A stretch of DNA of 64,000 nt, taken from NCBI RefSeq assembly GCF_000620625.1, contig NZ_JIAW01000012.1, positions 1-64,000 of the forward strand, given 5' to 3'. The number at the start of each line of letters is the position of its first letter. Within the stretch, counting starts at the first letter, position 1. Position numbers and translations under genes: made by a program. Below the pieces are notes generated by a model. It was not told the origin of the DNA and made no database searches. It was given only the letters and a program-made list of their open reading frames with translations. Below are positions 50,943 to 59,609 of the stretch, piece by piece. Origin of the DNA: Mycobacterium sp. URHB0044 (lineage in GTDB: Bacteria; Actinomycetota; Actinomycetes; Mycobacteriales; Mycobacteriaceae).

Positions 50943-52556
50943 ATGGCTCCTCACGCCGGAGGATGGGATTGCACCTTGACTGTTGCACCGCCGCGGGAAG
51001 GCAGGTCGTACGTAAGCGGACTCGACGAGTTCGTTTTCGTGCCGGCCTCGGTGGGTGACGCGTTGATCGCGCTGTCGGCAGATGCTGCTGACGAACCCGC
51101 CTTGATGTGGATCGGTGAATCCGTCGCGGAACAGATGAGTTGGTCGCAATTGGCTGATCGAGCACTACGAGCGCTCGCGACGCTGCTCGAGCTGAACCCG
51201 GACCGTCGCCGGGTGGCGTTGGTGGGCCCCAACTCCGTCGACTGGGTGGTGGCGATGTTCGCGTGCGCGCTCGGCGGCATGCCGGTGGTGCCCATCAGCG
51301 CGACGGCCACTGCAGACGAAGCACGCCACCAGCTGGCGCGCGCTGCTGTCGGCGTGGTCTTGGCTGACGAGGCCAAAGGCGTTCTGGACCATATACGGGC
51401 GACCGCCCCGGCGTCGTCACCATCGCCTGTCGTTCGCGCTCTCGCCGGGCTCTGCGGGACGAAGCCCGCAAGTCCCCTCGAGGTGTCCGCCGACGACGAA
51501 TTCCTCGTCCAGTTCACCTCGGGGACAACGGGGTTACCCAAGGCGGCGAGCCTGTCGCATCGTGCGGCGCTGAACACCGGCGCAGTCTTCGCGCGGGCGT
51601 GTGGTGCGCGCAAAGGTGATCGGTGGTTCAACCCGCTTCCGTTGCACCACGTCGGCGGGCTCGTCACCGGAATGCTCTCGGTGGTGTCCTTCGGCGGCGC
51701 CTACACCGTCGTCGAGAGATTCAGCCCGAGAATCGCACTCGACGCCATTCGCCAGATTCAACCCGCGTGGGCAGGCCTGGTGCCCACCATGGTGATCGAC
51801 ATCCTCGGCCTACCTGGCGTGAATGCGGACGACTTCGCGAGCGTGCGCACGGTGGCGGCAGGCGCATCGGCGGTGAATCCACAGCTCATCGATGACATGG
51901 AGGCCCGCCTCGGAGTCACGACGATGGTGGGCTACGGGCAGAGCGAGGCGCCTGCGATGGCCGCCAGTTCGCCCGACGACGTACCGCGGGTGCGCACCCA
52001 GACCCTTGGCCGATGTCTTCCTGGACGTGAGCTCGCCATCCGGAACGACGCAGGCACCGTGCTGCCCACCGGCATGGTGGGTGAGCTCTGCGTGCGCGGA
52101 CCCCTGTGCATGTCCGGCTACCTACGGACGGATGGCACCCTCGACCCCGCCGTGGACGCCGAGGGATGGCTGCGCACCGGTGACCTGTGCTCAATGGACG
52201 ACGACGGCGTACTCGTCTTTCATGGCCGGCTCCGCGAGGTAATCATCCGCGGTGGCCTCAACGTCTATCCGGCGGAGGTCGAACAGGCTTTGTCCACGCA
52301 CGAATCCGTCGGCGAACTCACTGTTTTCGGGGTCAGCGACCTGCGCCTCGGTGAGCGGGTCGTGGCCGCCGTCATACCCGCTGGGCCGACGGCGGTGGAT
52401 GTTGGGGAGCTCGCGGCGCTCGCCGATGAGAAGTTGAACAGGTACAAGCGGCCGAGCGAGTACTTCGTCGTGTCTCAGTTTCCTCGCACGAGCTCAGGAA
52501 AGGTGCGCAAGCACGTGCTCCAAAAGTGGTATGCGGAGGGCGTTCTAGATCACTAA
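50943..52556 (+). CDS. Acyl-CoA synthetase (FadD/ANL superfamily)
   Basis: A 537-residue adenylate-forming enzyme with intact motifs: phosphate loop VQFTSGTTGLPKAASLSHRA, VGYGQSEAPAM, GWLRTGDLCSMDDDGVLVF, GRLREVIIRGGLNVYPAEVE and the catalytic Lys in FPRTSSGKV. The start is probably ATG 50943, but a later start is possible since the first ~25 residues look unconserved. It probably activates the acid that enters the kinase/ACAD route, like LvaE. Its stop overlaps the convergent LLM gene by 4 bp. Confidence 0.92.
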   Translation: MAPHAGGWDCTLTVAPPREGRSYVSGLDEFVFVPASVGDALIALSADAADEPALMWIGESVAEQMSWSQLADRALRALATLLELNPDRRRVALVGPNSVDWVVAMFACALGGMPVVPISATATADEARHQLARAAVGVVLADEAKGVLDHIRATAPASSPSPVVRALAGLCGTKPASPLEVSADDEFLVQFTSGTTGLPKAASLSHRAALNTGAVFARACGARKGDRWFNPLPLHHVGGLVTGMLSVVSFGGAYTVVERFSPRIALDAIRQIQPAWAGLVPTMVIDILGLPGVNADDFASVRTVAAGASAVNPQLIDDMEARLGVTTMVGYGQSEAPAMAASSPDDVPRVRTQTLGRCLPGRELAIRNDAGTVLPTGMVGELCVRGPLCMSGYLRTDGTLDPAVDAEGWLRTGDLCSMDDDGVLVFHGRLREVIIRGGLNVYPAEVEQALSTHESVGELTVFGVSDLRLGERVVAAVIPAGPTAVDVGELAALADEKLNRYKRPSEYFVVSQFPRTSSGKVRKHVLQKWYAEGVLDH

Positions 52557-53431
52557 ATGGATGCGAACACCTCGGCCAAGTCCTGCCACTGTCCGGTCGG
52601 CAAGGTGCCTGGCGGCGACAGGACATTGAGGCACACGTGGTCCGCTCCAGCATCGAGATGTTCCTGGACGCGCGCTGCGACCGCAGTAACGTCGCCGTGC
52701 GCGACGAGGGCATCGACGACGTTGTCGGCCACAGCGGCGACGTCGTCCTCCGAGAACCCGCACCGATGCAGGTTCTTGGCATACACCGGCAGTGCCAGCG
52801 GGAGAAACTCTCGGGCCAGAGTCCGCGCCGCGGCGGCATTCTTTCCGAGGACGACTTTCACTTCGGGGACCAGAAGCGGGCCTTCGCCCAGGATGGAGCG
52901 GGCGGCAGCGGTATGGGCGACGGGCGAGTTGTAGGTATGCGCCCCCGCACCGCGCTCGCCGGCCAACGCAATCATCTTGGGGCCGAGCGCGGCCAGTATC
53001 GGAGCTGACATCGAGGGCGGAGAAACACCGACGTAGTGCGCTGCGTCCATCGCGTCCAGGTAGGCGCGCATGGACTCCAACGGACCGGTGTTCCCGCCGT
53101 AGTCTCCTCCGCGAGCGGTTGCCACCAACGGGTGGCTGATGCCGATGCCGAGCATGAAGCGATCTGGGAAAGCCTCGGACAGCGACCGCTGGGCGCTTGC
53201 CATCGACTGGGCATCGCGGCCCCAGATGTTGGCGATGCCGGTGGCGATGGTGATGGTCGAGGTGGCGCTCAAGGACAGGGCGCTCAATGAAAGAGCTTCT
53301 CGCCCAAATGCTTCGGGAAGCCACACTGTGCCCCAGCCTTGCTGTTCCAGCGACTCGAGGGCCTGCTGGGTCTCCTTCCACGTCACGGTGTCGAATGCCA
53401 TCGTCCAAACGCCGACTCTGCCAATGCCCAT
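52553..53431 (-). CDS. Luciferase-like F420-type oxidoreductase
   Basis: A 292-residue LLM protein from ATG 53431. It opens GIGRVGVWTMAFD and has LEQQGWGTVWLPEAFGREAL, ITIATGIANIWGRDA, LGIGISHP and PILAALGPKMIALAGERGAGAHTY, the pattern of the mycobacterial F420-dependent TIGR03620-like subgroup. The terminal DHVCLNVLS strand is typical. It is on the same strand as the tandem hotdog gene 82 bp upstream. Confidence 0.87.
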   Translation of the reverse strand: MGIGRVGVWTMAFDTVTWKETQQALESLEQQGWGTVWLPEAFGREALSLSALSLSATSTITIATGIANIWGRDAQSMASAQRSLSEAFPDRFMLGIGISHPLVATARGGDYGGNTGPLESMRAYLDAMDAAHYVGVSPPSMSAPILAALGPKMIALAGERGAGAHTYNSPVAHTAAARSILGEGPLLVPEVKVVLGKNAAAARTLAREFLPLALPVYAKNLHRCGFSEDDVAAVADNVVDALVAHGDVTAVAARVQEHLDAGADHVCLNVLSPPGTLPTGQWQDLAEVFASI

Positions 53432-53513
53432 CGGTATGTCCGTTCTTCGGGTAGTTGACTTCCAATGCGACGCGCTCGATATGTGCACGCACACCCGGTG
53501 TACCAAGTGGCCA

Positions 53514-54386
53514 CTATTCCGTCGTTGCCACGTACGTCGTGTCGGCCATGATTGCCAGCCGTCCGTCAGGTGCATGCACTTCCGCACGGGCGACGGTCAA
53601 CCGGCGTCCTCGATGTGGCACTGAAACCAGGCAGCGCGCTCGCCCACCCGTGGCCGGAAGCGGTTTCGGGAATACCGCCCGAATGTCGGCCACGCGAAGT
53701 TCTTGAGCTGGTGTGCCCTGGTGCACCACGAGGTCGATCGCGCGTGCAGCCATGAGCGCGCCCATTCCGCCGTGCACGTTGCCGAACAGGTTCGAAAGTT
53801 GTACCCCCAATTCGAATTCGACGACGGCCTCGACAGGCGACAGGTGCACGACGTCGGTTCCGAGCAGTGCATCGACGTCCGAGAACCTGCTGTCCGTGGC
53901 CGTTGAGCGTTGCGCACCAACGTCGCTGCCCGTCGACAAGAGGTCGGGTGATGGGACGAAGACACCGCCGAGGGTGGCCCGCGCGACCTCATTTCCGAGG
54001 CCGTCGTCGATGGACCCGTCGGTGAGCCCGAAGGAGCCGTCGATGTAGCGCACGGTTGCCCCGCAACTGAGCACGGTCGTCGCGGGCCGGACTTGACGCG
54101 TGAACTCGATGTGCAGATGCGAAGTGACCATGGCGGTCGGCCGCTCGAAGCCCTCAATCAGTGCCATGCCGAGGCAGCTGTCGGCGAGCACCGCGATGGC
54201 GCCCGGCACCAGTGCCCCACCCGGTTCGCACACGGTATCCGTGATCTGCATGTTTCCGGTCAGCAGCTCGCCGCTCATGAACGGGTCATCCAAGCCGCAC
54301 GTGATTCTCGCAGGGATGTCGGGCATCCTTATGCGTTGCGGTTGCACGTCTTTCGGTTGTGGTACGGGAAGGGCCACGCCAGGCAC
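53514..54386 (-). CDS. Tandem double-hotdog acyl-CoA thioesterase-like protein
   Basis: A 290-residue protein with two hotdog repeats. The first, around residues 35-140, has GGALVPGAIAVLADSCLGMALIEG and LHIEFTRQVRPATTVL. The second, around 175-285, has LFGNVHGGMGALMAARAID and RVADIRAVFPKPLP. Each contains the helix and strand expected for a PaaI-type hydrolase; only the second keeps the His-Gly-Gly. It starts at GTG 54386, directly after the stop of the ACAD-like gene, so the two are coupled. Confidence 0.8.
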   Translation of the reverse strand: MPGVALPVPQPKDVQPQRIRMPDIPARITCGLDDPFMSGELLTGNMQITDTVCEPGGALVPGAIAVLADSCLGMALIEGFERPTAMVTSHLHIEFTRQVRPATTVLSCGATVRYIDGSFGLTDGSIDDGLGNEVARATLGGVFVPSPDLLSTGSDVGAQRSTATDSRFSDVDALLGTDVVHLSPVEAVVEFELGVQLSNLFGNVHGGMGALMAARAIDLVVHQGTPAQELRVADIRAVFPKPLPATGGRARCLVSVPHRGRRLTVARAEVHAPDGRLAIMADTTYVATTE

Positions 54387-55691
54387 CTAGATCCCGAGCC
54401 GATCGAGCAGCCGCTCGTGGGACAACGCCGGCCCACCGAAGAGCAGGCTGCCCGAGAGGGCCCGCAAGACCAGCGGGACCGTCGCCGAGTCGTCGTCACA
54501 GATTTCGGCGACCGCCGTGGTGACGCGTACCGCTGCGCCGGAGCACCCGACGTGGGCGGCCGCCGCGGACGCGGGCGAGGCATCGGTCAGCGCCTGCTGC
54601 CATAGTGCACGAGCCGCCGCGTGTGCCAGTACCACCTCGGCAACGCGGTGATCGTCGCCGCCGCCAGTGTCACGCAGTACGCCGATTGCCTTCTCGATGA
54701 GGCCCACCTGCTCGCCGGCCAAAGCTGTTGAGGCGCGGTCGATCAACGTCCACATCAGCCTGCCGCCACTGCCCTCCGTGCCAAGCAGGGTCGCAGGCGT
54801 GTCATCGAACGTGACGCCGAACAATGGCCGGGTTGGGTCGATGACGTCGTGCTCGGTCACGCGGAGCCCTCTGCTTCCGCCCTCGACGGCGAATAGGGAC
54901 GGGCCCGCCGTCGACCGTGCGATGACGAAGATCACGTCGGCCGAATCCGCTCCGGGCACGTAATGCTTCTGCCCGCTGATCGTCCATCCGTCCTCGGTGT
55001 GCGCAGCGCGCGTCTTGACGAGCACCGGGTCCCACGCTCCGGTCTCCTCGGCCGCGGCCAGCGTTGCGGTCAGTTCATCGGCCTCGATCCGGGCTGCATA
55101 CCCGGTTGCCACGTCGCAACGTGGCACGGCCGACGCCGCCTGCCATGCCAGTGCCTTGGTGGCGAAGAACGCCGAGTCTGCAAGAGCGTGCCCGTAGGCG
55201 CGTGTCGCCGCGCCAAGCCCAGCGCTGCCCTCCTTGGCGACGAGCGCCGACCAGTCAGCCTCGGGCGGATAGTCGATGCCTTCGACATGCGCGGCGAAGT
55301 AGCCGTCACCATTCGCCCGGACGGCCCCTCGCGCGGCATGCGCCCGTCTGCTGAAGTGGGTCCGATCCATCGCCAGTTCCAGGAACTGACCGCGTAGCGG
55401 GTTACCCGTGTCGGCGACCAGCTTGGGTCCGAGCACCGTCGCCACGAAGTCGGATGCGACGGCCCGCGCCTCGGAGTGCAACGCCGATGCAATTGCCTCG
55501 TCGGCGTTTCCGTTGGCGCCCACCAAGCGTGCCGCTTCGACGCGAACGAGAAGCTGGCTCAGATCGCGTCTGAGCGCGCGATCGTCCCACGTCCACGTCG
55601 AGCGCATCAACGCCGACAGCACATCCGCGGTGAGCAGTGCATCGACGTCGCGGACGGCCCCGTTGAGGGACGATCGATTGTCGGTGGGCAT
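54387..55691 (-). CDS. Degenerate acyl-CoA dehydrogenase-like protein with rearranged domains
   Basis: A 434-residue protein; ATG 55691 is preferred (GAGG 9 bases upstream), ATG 55712 possible. Residues ~20-100 look like the C-terminal helical bundle of an ACAD (RRDLSQLLVRVEAARLVG, then ASDFVATVLGPKLVADTG). They are followed by an ACAD middle domain (WTISGQKHYVPGADSADVIFV, LTGTEG-like loop, ALAGEQVGLIEKAIGVL). The end lacks the usual GRPIxxFQ helix and HGGxG segments. It therefore seems to be a permuted or fused ACAD-like subunit that may need a partner. It is coupled to the hotdog gene. Confidence 0.75.
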   Translation of the reverse strand: MPTDNRSSLNGAVRDVDALLTADVLSALMRSTWTWDDRALRRDLSQLLVRVEAARLVGANGNADEAIASALHSEARAVASDFVATVLGPKLVADTGNPLRGQFLELAMDRTHFSRRAHAARGAVRANGDGYFAAHVEGIDYPPEADWSALVAKEGSAGLGAATRAYGHALADSAFFATKALAWQAASAVPRCDVATGYAARIEADELTATLAAAEETGAWDPVLVKTRAAHTEDGWTISGQKHYVPGADSADVIFVIARSTAGPSLFAVEGGSRGLRVTEHDVIDPTRPLFGVTFDDTPATLLGTEGSGGRLMWTLIDRASTALAGEQVGLIEKAIGVLRDTGGGDDHRVAEVVLAHAAARALWQQALTDASPASAAAAHVGCSGAAVRVTTAVAEICDDDSATVPLVLRALSGSLLFGGPALSHERLLDRLGI

Positions 55692-55746
55692 GAAGGGGTA
55701 CCTCGCTGTCATGGGCGGTCGGGCATTCGCATGTACGGTCCCAACA

Positions 55747-55757
55747 TTACAGTGTAT
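55747..55757. promoter_or_regulatory. Degenerate TTAC-N3-GTAT site in a divergent promoter region
   Basis: TTACAGTGTAT, a one-base variant of the TTAC-N3-GTAA palindrome, between the ACAD-like gene (start 55691) and the amidohydrolase (start 55831). The overlapping TATAGT (55755-55760) is a possible -10 box. It could serve both directions. Confidence 0.35.
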
Positions 55758-55830
55758 AGTCGAAGATGAACGAGGTGCCCCGGTCAATGTCCTGACGAGC
55801 GGGCCCGGCTAAAAACGCGAAAGGACTTTG

Positions 55831-56964
55831 GTGAACATGGCCCAGGCAGTTGTCTCTCCGTCAGTGGATCCGACCATCGAGAGCGAGAAGATCTGGGCCC
55901 ACTCGGGTGACTCCCACGCCATGGAGCCGGAAGACATCTGGACCTCGCGCCTGCCCAAGCACCTCGCCGACCGGGCGCCGCGGTCCGAACGCGGTGAGAA
56001 GTACGAGATCACTTACGTCGACGGCAAGCGACTCGACCGGCAACTCAACGACTTCATGGACGCGATGCGCCCGCCCGGCTTCCGCGATCTCGACATTCGT
56101 CTGCAGGATCTCGAGCAGGAGGGTGTGCGGTGTCAGCTCGCGTTCCCGTCATCGGGCTTCTGGTCGGCAAACATCGACGACCCCGAGCTGAGCAAGGCTG
56201 TCGCCCACGCTTGGAACGAGTGGGCGCGAGATGACTTCATGGGCAAGCAGAACCGGATTTTCACGCCGGCGATCGTTCCGTTGGTAGACGTCGCCGACAC
56301 GGTGGCGGAGGTGGAGTGGGCAGCGGAGAACGGATTCCAGTCGATCTTCTTGCCCTGCGGCATGCCCGCGGAGCGCGAGTGGGGCCTGGAGCTGTGGAAC
56401 CCGCTGTGGGATGCGGCGGCCGCCAACGACGTCGTGTTGGCCTACCACATCGGTACTGGTGGGGCGAACGTCGTGTACCGGGGTCCCGGCGGCGCGGTGG
56501 TCAACTACATGGAGACCACCTACCCGGGGATGCGCGTCGTGTCACATCTGGTCGCGAGCGGCGCCCTCGATCGTCATCCCAACCTCAAGATGCTCGTCGC
56601 CGAAGGCGGCGCGGGATGGGTGCCCGCGATCGGTGACCGCATGGACGAGGCATACCGCCAGCACGGCATGTTCGTCCGGCCGCGTCTGGACCGGCTGCCG
56701 AGTGAGATCGTTCGCTCCCAGGTTTACACGTCGTTCCAGCACGACATCAGTGCGGTCCAGGTAATCGAGGACACCAATTACTGGAATGTCATGTGGGGCG
56801 ACGATTACCCGCACCTCGAGGGAACCTACGGCCACACGCAGCAGACGCTGCACGACATCTTCGACACGGTCGATCCGAAGATCAAGGATCGCGTCTTGCG
56901 CGGCACGTTCGAGGAGCTGTTCGACGTTCCAGCTACCGAAGAGCTGAGCCTGAGGACGTCCTGA
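55831..56964 (+). CDS. Amidohydrolase-2 family metal-dependent hydrolase
   Basis: A 377-residue protein; GTG 55831 (AAAGGAC upstream) or ATG 55837 is the start. Metal motifs are HSGDSHAMEPEDIW near the N-terminus, AYHIGTGGANVVY in the middle, then VSHLVASGALDRHPNLKMLVAEGGAGW and a final WGDDYPHLEGTYGHT with the catalytic Asp. It is very close in layout to the amidohydrolase at 20392. Its gene leads a unit with the DUF35 and Ltp-like genes, suggesting action on a ring- or side-chain-cleavage product. Confidence 0.9.
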   Translation: MNMAQAVVSPSVDPTIESEKIWAHSGDSHAMEPEDIWTSRLPKHLADRAPRSERGEKYEITYVDGKRLDRQLNDFMDAMRPPGFRDLDIRLQDLEQEGVRCQLAFPSSGFWSANIDDPELSKAVAHAWNEWARDDFMGKQNRIFTPAIVPLVDVADTVAEVEWAAENGFQSIFLPCGMPAEREWGLELWNPLWDAAAANDVVLAYHIGTGGANVVYRGPGGAVVNYMETTYPGMRVVSHLVASGALDRHPNLKMLVAEGGAGWVPAIGDRMDEAYRQHGMFVRPRLDRLPSEIVRSQVYTSFQHDISAVQVIEDTNYWNVMWGDDYPHLEGTYGHTQQTLHDIFDTVDPKIKDRVLRGTFEELFDVPATEELSLRTS

Positions 56965-57020
56965 GCCGTCGTTCATTTCGTCGCTTGCCAGCTGTCAACA
57001 CCTCCGAGAAAGTCCGTGCC

Positions 57021-57464
57021 ATGACGATCAGCGACGAAGCCCTCGTCGAACGCTTCCCCGGCCAGCCGATCACCCACGACAATGCGGAGCACTACCGTGG
57101 TCGGCTGGATCATCGGCTTCTGCTCGGCAAGTGCCAATCCTGCGGGCGCTGGCAATCACCACCCAAGCCGGTATGTCCGCAATGCTGGTCGTTCGACGTG
57201 GAATCGGCTCCTGTTTCGGGGGACGGCACGATCTACATGGCGATCTTTCTGCACCAGGGGCCGCCGGCCCCGGGGGTGGATTATTCGGTGCCGTATCCAG
57301 TGGTCACCGTCGAACTCGATGAGCAACCGGGCTTGCGTTTCACCGCGACGGTGGTCGGCGCCGACAACGACGCCATTCGCATCGGCGCCCGGGTTCGGCT
57401 GAACTGGATCGAGCGGGCGGGCATGCCGGTTCCGGTCTTCGAGTTGAATGAGGCGGCGAAATGA
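57021..57464 (+). CDS. Zn-ribbon OB-fold (DUF35/ChsH2-like) acyl-CoA-binding protein
   Basis: A 147-residue protein with a rubredoxin-like zinc ribbon (Cys38, Cys41, Cys52, Cys55: CQSCGRWQSPPKPVCPQC) followed by an OB fold (VSGDGTIYMAIFLHQGP, VPYPVVTVELDEQPGLRF). Such DUF35 proteins pair with Ltp-type thiolase-like aldolases, as in the Ltp2-ChsH2 steroid side-chain aldolase. The next gene, overlapping by ATGA, encodes just such a partner. The zinc ribbon is thought to be structural. Confidence 0.92.
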   Translation: MTISDEALVERFPGQPITHDNAEHYRGRLDHRLLLGKCQSCGRWQSPPKPVCPQCWSFDVESAPVSGDGTIYMAIFLHQGPPAPGVDYSVPYPVVTVELDEQPGLRFTATVVGADNDAIRIGARVRLNWIERAGMPVPVFELNEAAK

Positions 57465-58636
57465 GTTCTCCCGTGCGAAATTCCATGAAGGATCAGGTGG
57501 CCATCGCCGGCGCGGCCACCACCGGTTTCACGACCAAGAACTCCGGTCGCACGCAAACCTCCTTGGCCGCGCAGGCGGCCATCGACGTCATCCGTCAGTG
57601 CGGATTGACGAAGGACGACATCGATGGTTTGTGCGGCAGCTGGCCGGCGGCACACGAATTGCAATCGGCCCTCGGGCTACCGCGCGTGACGTGGTTCGGG
57701 AATCCCGTGATTCCCATCGTCGATCACATCGCCACCGCGGCCGCTGCCGTGTATGCGGGGCTATGCGAGACGGTGCTCGTCTACCACGCGGCCTACCGTG
57801 CGGCATGGAATACCAGCGGAGCGTTGAAGGACCCCTTCCGACGCATCGCGACGCCTGGGCTCACCGAACCGCAGCCTGGACCCGACACCGTGGCGGCCGG
57901 AGTCGGCTACACGGCGTGGGCGTCCCGGTACGTGTACGAATTCGACGTCAAGCGAGAAGATTTCGGAATCGTGGCGGTCAACGCGCGGGCGAACGCCGTG
58001 CGGAATCCGGCCGCGGCGATGCGGGAACCGTTGTCGATGGACGACTATCTCTCCGCTCGAATGATCCGCGATCCGCTGTGCTTGTACGACATGGATCCCG
58101 CCGTCGACGGTGGCGATGCGTTCATCGTGACCACCACGGAGCGGGCAAGAGACCTCCGGCTGGCCCCGGCCCTCATCAACGCCGCTGTGCTGGGCCAGGT
58201 CTCGCCGAACAAGGAAGACCAGACCACGAGTTTGCGGGCCAATGGACAGCAGGTCGTCATCGATACGCTAAAGGCCAAGGGTGACTTCTGGCTCGACGAG
58301 GTCGACGTCTACTTCCCCTACGACGGCTTCACACCGATCACCCTCAATTGGATCGAGAACGCGGGGTGGTGTGCCCCTGGGGAGGGCGGTGCCTTCCTTC
58401 GACAGCACTGGGACCCGGCCGAGGGTCGGGTGCTCATCAACGGTCGGATTCCGGTGAACCCGCACGGAGGATCGTTGTCGGAAGGTGCAACGCAGGCATC
58501 CGGCCACATTCGTGAAGCGGTGCACCAGCTTCAGGGCATGGCGGGGGAGCGCCAAGTCGAGGGTGCGCAGCGTGCGCTGATCACCGCCGGCGGCTTCTTC
58601 TTCAACGCCCAAGGGTTGATGCTGCACACCGTCTGA
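57461..58636 (+). CDS. Thiolase-like aldolase/lipid-transfer protein (Ltp2-like)
   Basis: A 391-residue thiolase-fold protein overlapping the DUF35 gene by ATGA. It keeps the fold and the late VNPHGGSLSEGATQASG motif, but the nucleophilic Cys segment is absent (the region reads VIPIVDHIATAAAAVYAG). It therefore cannot run a normal thiolase reaction. This matches Ltp2, which with its DUF35 partner performs retro-aldol cleavage of a steroid side-chain CoA ester. Assignment to that exact substrate is inference. Confidence 0.88.
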   Translation: MSSPVRNSMKDQVAIAGAATTGFTTKNSGRTQTSLAAQAAIDVIRQCGLTKDDIDGLCGSWPAAHELQSALGLPRVTWFGNPVIPIVDHIATAAAAVYAGLCETVLVYHAAYRAAWNTSGALKDPFRRIATPGLTEPQPGPDTVAAGVGYTAWASRYVYEFDVKREDFGIVAVNARANAVRNPAAAMREPLSMDDYLSARMIRDPLCLYDMDPAVDGGDAFIVTTTERARDLRLAPALINAAVLGQVSPNKEDQTTSLRANGQQVVIDTLKAKGDFWLDEVDVYFPYDGFTPITLNWIENAGWCAPGEGGAFLRQHWDPAEGRVLINGRIPVNPHGGSLSEGATQASGHIREAVHQLQGMAGERQVEGAQRALITAGGFFFNAQGLMLHTV

Positions 58637-58650
58637 TCCGACATCAGAGA

Positions 58651-58682
58651 GATTCGGCCCGCCATCGCTGGCGGGCCGAATC
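58651..58682. terminator. Strong bidirectional hairpin terminator
   Basis: GATTCGGCCCGCC, loop ATCGCT, and GGCGGGCCGAATC: a 13-bp perfect GC-rich stem 14 bp after the Ltp-like stop and 12 bp before the stop of the convergent SDR. There is no long T-run, as is common for actinobacterial hairpins. Confidence 0.8.
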
Positions 58683-58694
58683 AATGAGGGGGCC

Positions 58695-59585
58695 TTAGCG
58701 ATCGATGGTCTCGCGCAGCTCATCCGGAAGGACACCTGCGGTGATGTCCTCCGACTGGCCCAGATCGGTCGGGAAGATGATCGACGTCCGCGCGAACTGG
58801 CCACCGTCGGCCGAGTGCAGCGTCTGCCCCGACATGTACGCCGATTCGTCCGACGCCAGGAACAAGGCGACATTTGCGTTGTCGCGCAACGTCGGTGGAC
58901 GGTCGAGCCGCAGCGGCATCGCCCGGTTGTCCGGATTCCAGGGCATCATCTCTTCGTACGACTTCCCCAGCACGTCCGCGTCGGGCGGCAGTGCGAAGTT
59001 CACCGACATACCGTGCGTCGGAGCGAAGCCGATCGCACGGATCCCGTGCTTGCCGAACTCCAGTGCCGCCGCGCGGACCAGGCCGTTGGCGGCGGCCTTC
59101 GACGCCGTGTACATCGGAAAGCCGGGGTAGGCCGTGAACGCCGCGGCCGACGTGGTGGCCAGCAGCGTGCCGATGCGGCCATTGGCGATCATCCACTGCG
59201 CGGCATGCTTCCAGGCGAGGTAGATCCCCGTCACGTTGACCGCGAAGATGTTGTTCCAGTCCTCCAAGCGGGATTCGTTCAGTGGTTGCATGCCGAACCC
59301 CGGCTCGGGAATTCCTGCGTTGCCCCACATCACGTCCACCCGGCCGAACTTCTCCACCGTCGTCGCGACCAGTCGTTCCATGTCGGCTTCCACGCGGACG
59401 TCGGCATCGATGCCGATCGCGTCTCCGCCTGCATCGATCACCTCTTGCGCCACCTTTTGCGCCCGACCCGGTACCACGTCGCTGGTGACGATGCGAGCAC
59501 CCTCGGACGAGAACAGCAGCGCCGCTTCCCGACCAAGGCCGGAGCCCGAACCGGTGATGGCTATTACCTTGTCACGCAACCGCAT
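58695..59585 (-). CDS. Short-chain dehydrogenase/reductase
   Basis: A 296-residue SDR from ATG 59585. It has VIAITGSGSGLGREAALLF, MWGNAGIPEP, an LATTSAAAFTAYPGF catalytic Ser region and YTASK; the long C-terminal part ends with MSGQTLHSADGGQFARTS. It lies 24 bp downstream of the aldehyde dehydrogenase on the same strand, so the two probably catalyse consecutive oxidations of an alcohol. Confidence 0.92.
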   Translation of the reverse strand: MRLRDKVIAITGSGSGLGREAALLFSSEGARIVTSDVVPGRAQKVAQEVIDAGGDAIGIDADVRVEADMERLVATTVEKFGRVDVMWGNAGIPEPGFGMQPLNESRLEDWNNIFAVNVTGIYLAWKHAAQWMIANGRIGTLLATTSAAAFTAYPGFPMYTASKAAANGLVRAAALEFGKHGIRAIGFAPTHGMSVNFALPPDADVLGKSYEEMMPWNPDNRAMPLRLDRPPTLRDNANVALFLASDESAYMSGQTLHSADGGQFARTSIIFPTDLGQSEDITAGVLPDELRETIDR

Positions 59586-59609
59586 TGTCGTACTTCCTTC
59601 GGGTGATGG

